Assembly: GCA_900756575.1 (NCBI GenBank)
Contig: CAAEKQ010000185.1
Span: 1-22,287, forward strand
From: an uncultured Oscillospiraceae bacterium
GTDB lineage: Bacteria > Bacillota > Clostridia > Oscillospirales > Oscillospiraceae
Length of the DNA stretch: 22,287 nt
Direction of reading: 5' to 3'
In this document: in pieces, positions 22,247 to 22,287 of the stretch
Numbering within the stretch: position 1 is the stretch's first letter
Layout: the number at the start of each line of letters is the position of its first letter
Notes under the pieces: model-generated
The model's input: only the letters and a program-made list of their open reading frames with translations
Told to the model about the DNA's origin: nothing
The model's database searches: none
Translations under genes and position numbers: made by a program

Positions 22247-22287
22247 AATCAGGCTGTCGGCGAGAAGCTAAGAATTGCTTCGAAATT

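Noticed and set aside
1..22287. CRISPR array
   Set aside because: No regularly spaced short repeats were seen anywhere in the window.

Overview
The window looks like chromosomal DNA of an anaerobic, spore-forming Firmicute of class Clostridia. The family is probably Oscillospiraceae-like, but that is inference. The evidence is strong AGGAGG-type ribosome binding sites, TTG/GTG starts, both dipicolinate synthase subunits (spore core), RpoD and L31 of Firmicutes type, a MurT/GatD lipid II amidation pair, and a thioester/CnaB surface adhesin. Core genes are visibly GC-rich; the stretch from about 2.1 to 5.6 kb is clearly more AT-rich and is accessory.

Left accessory region (1-5735). The minus strand opens with the first codons of an IS5-like transposase (1-41). 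The IS end appears to have landed inside a large Cys-Gln thioester/CnaB surface-protein gene (49-2124), replacing its C-terminus and cell-wall anchor. A gene-free stretch follows (2134-2709) that holds four terminator-like hairpins. Next is a tiny integrated element of about 2.95 kb, bounded by a 45-bp perfect direct repeat of the 3' part of tRNA-Val(GAC) (2710-2754 and 5660-5704). It carries only three recognisable genes: a tyrosine integrase, a two-tyrosine HUH rolling-circle Rep and an XRE regulator. It also has a 434-bp non-coding region that looks like an origin and a long hairpin just inside the left att site. It contains no relaxase, coat, Zot or morphogenesis gene. This is the most unusual feature of the window.

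Housekeeping region (5774-13265). An EamA/DMT exporter (minus) is followed by rpmE with its own promoter, a possible L31 leader and a terminator. A same-strand series then runs hflX - yigZ - dgt-like HD hydrolase - dnaG - rpoD. The last two form the classical macromolecular-synthesis pair, and the rpoD ribosome binding site lies inside the end of dnaG.

Envelope region (13388-18190). murT, transcribed from a consensus promoter that gives an almost leaderless mRNA, is tightly packed with gatD, a DUF2804 gene and a YkuD-type L,D-transpeptidase homologue. In that homologue the catalytic His and Cys positions read Thr and Ser. A convergent DUF2500 membrane protein follows.

Right region (18380-22287). 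A small XRE regulator, an RluA-family pseudouridine synthase (minus), the dipicolinate synthase operon spoVFA-spoVFB, and metA (minus; homoserine O-acetyltransferase type by its Glu111) are followed by two tandem consensus sigma-A promoters that point off the right edge, possibly toward an rRNA operon.
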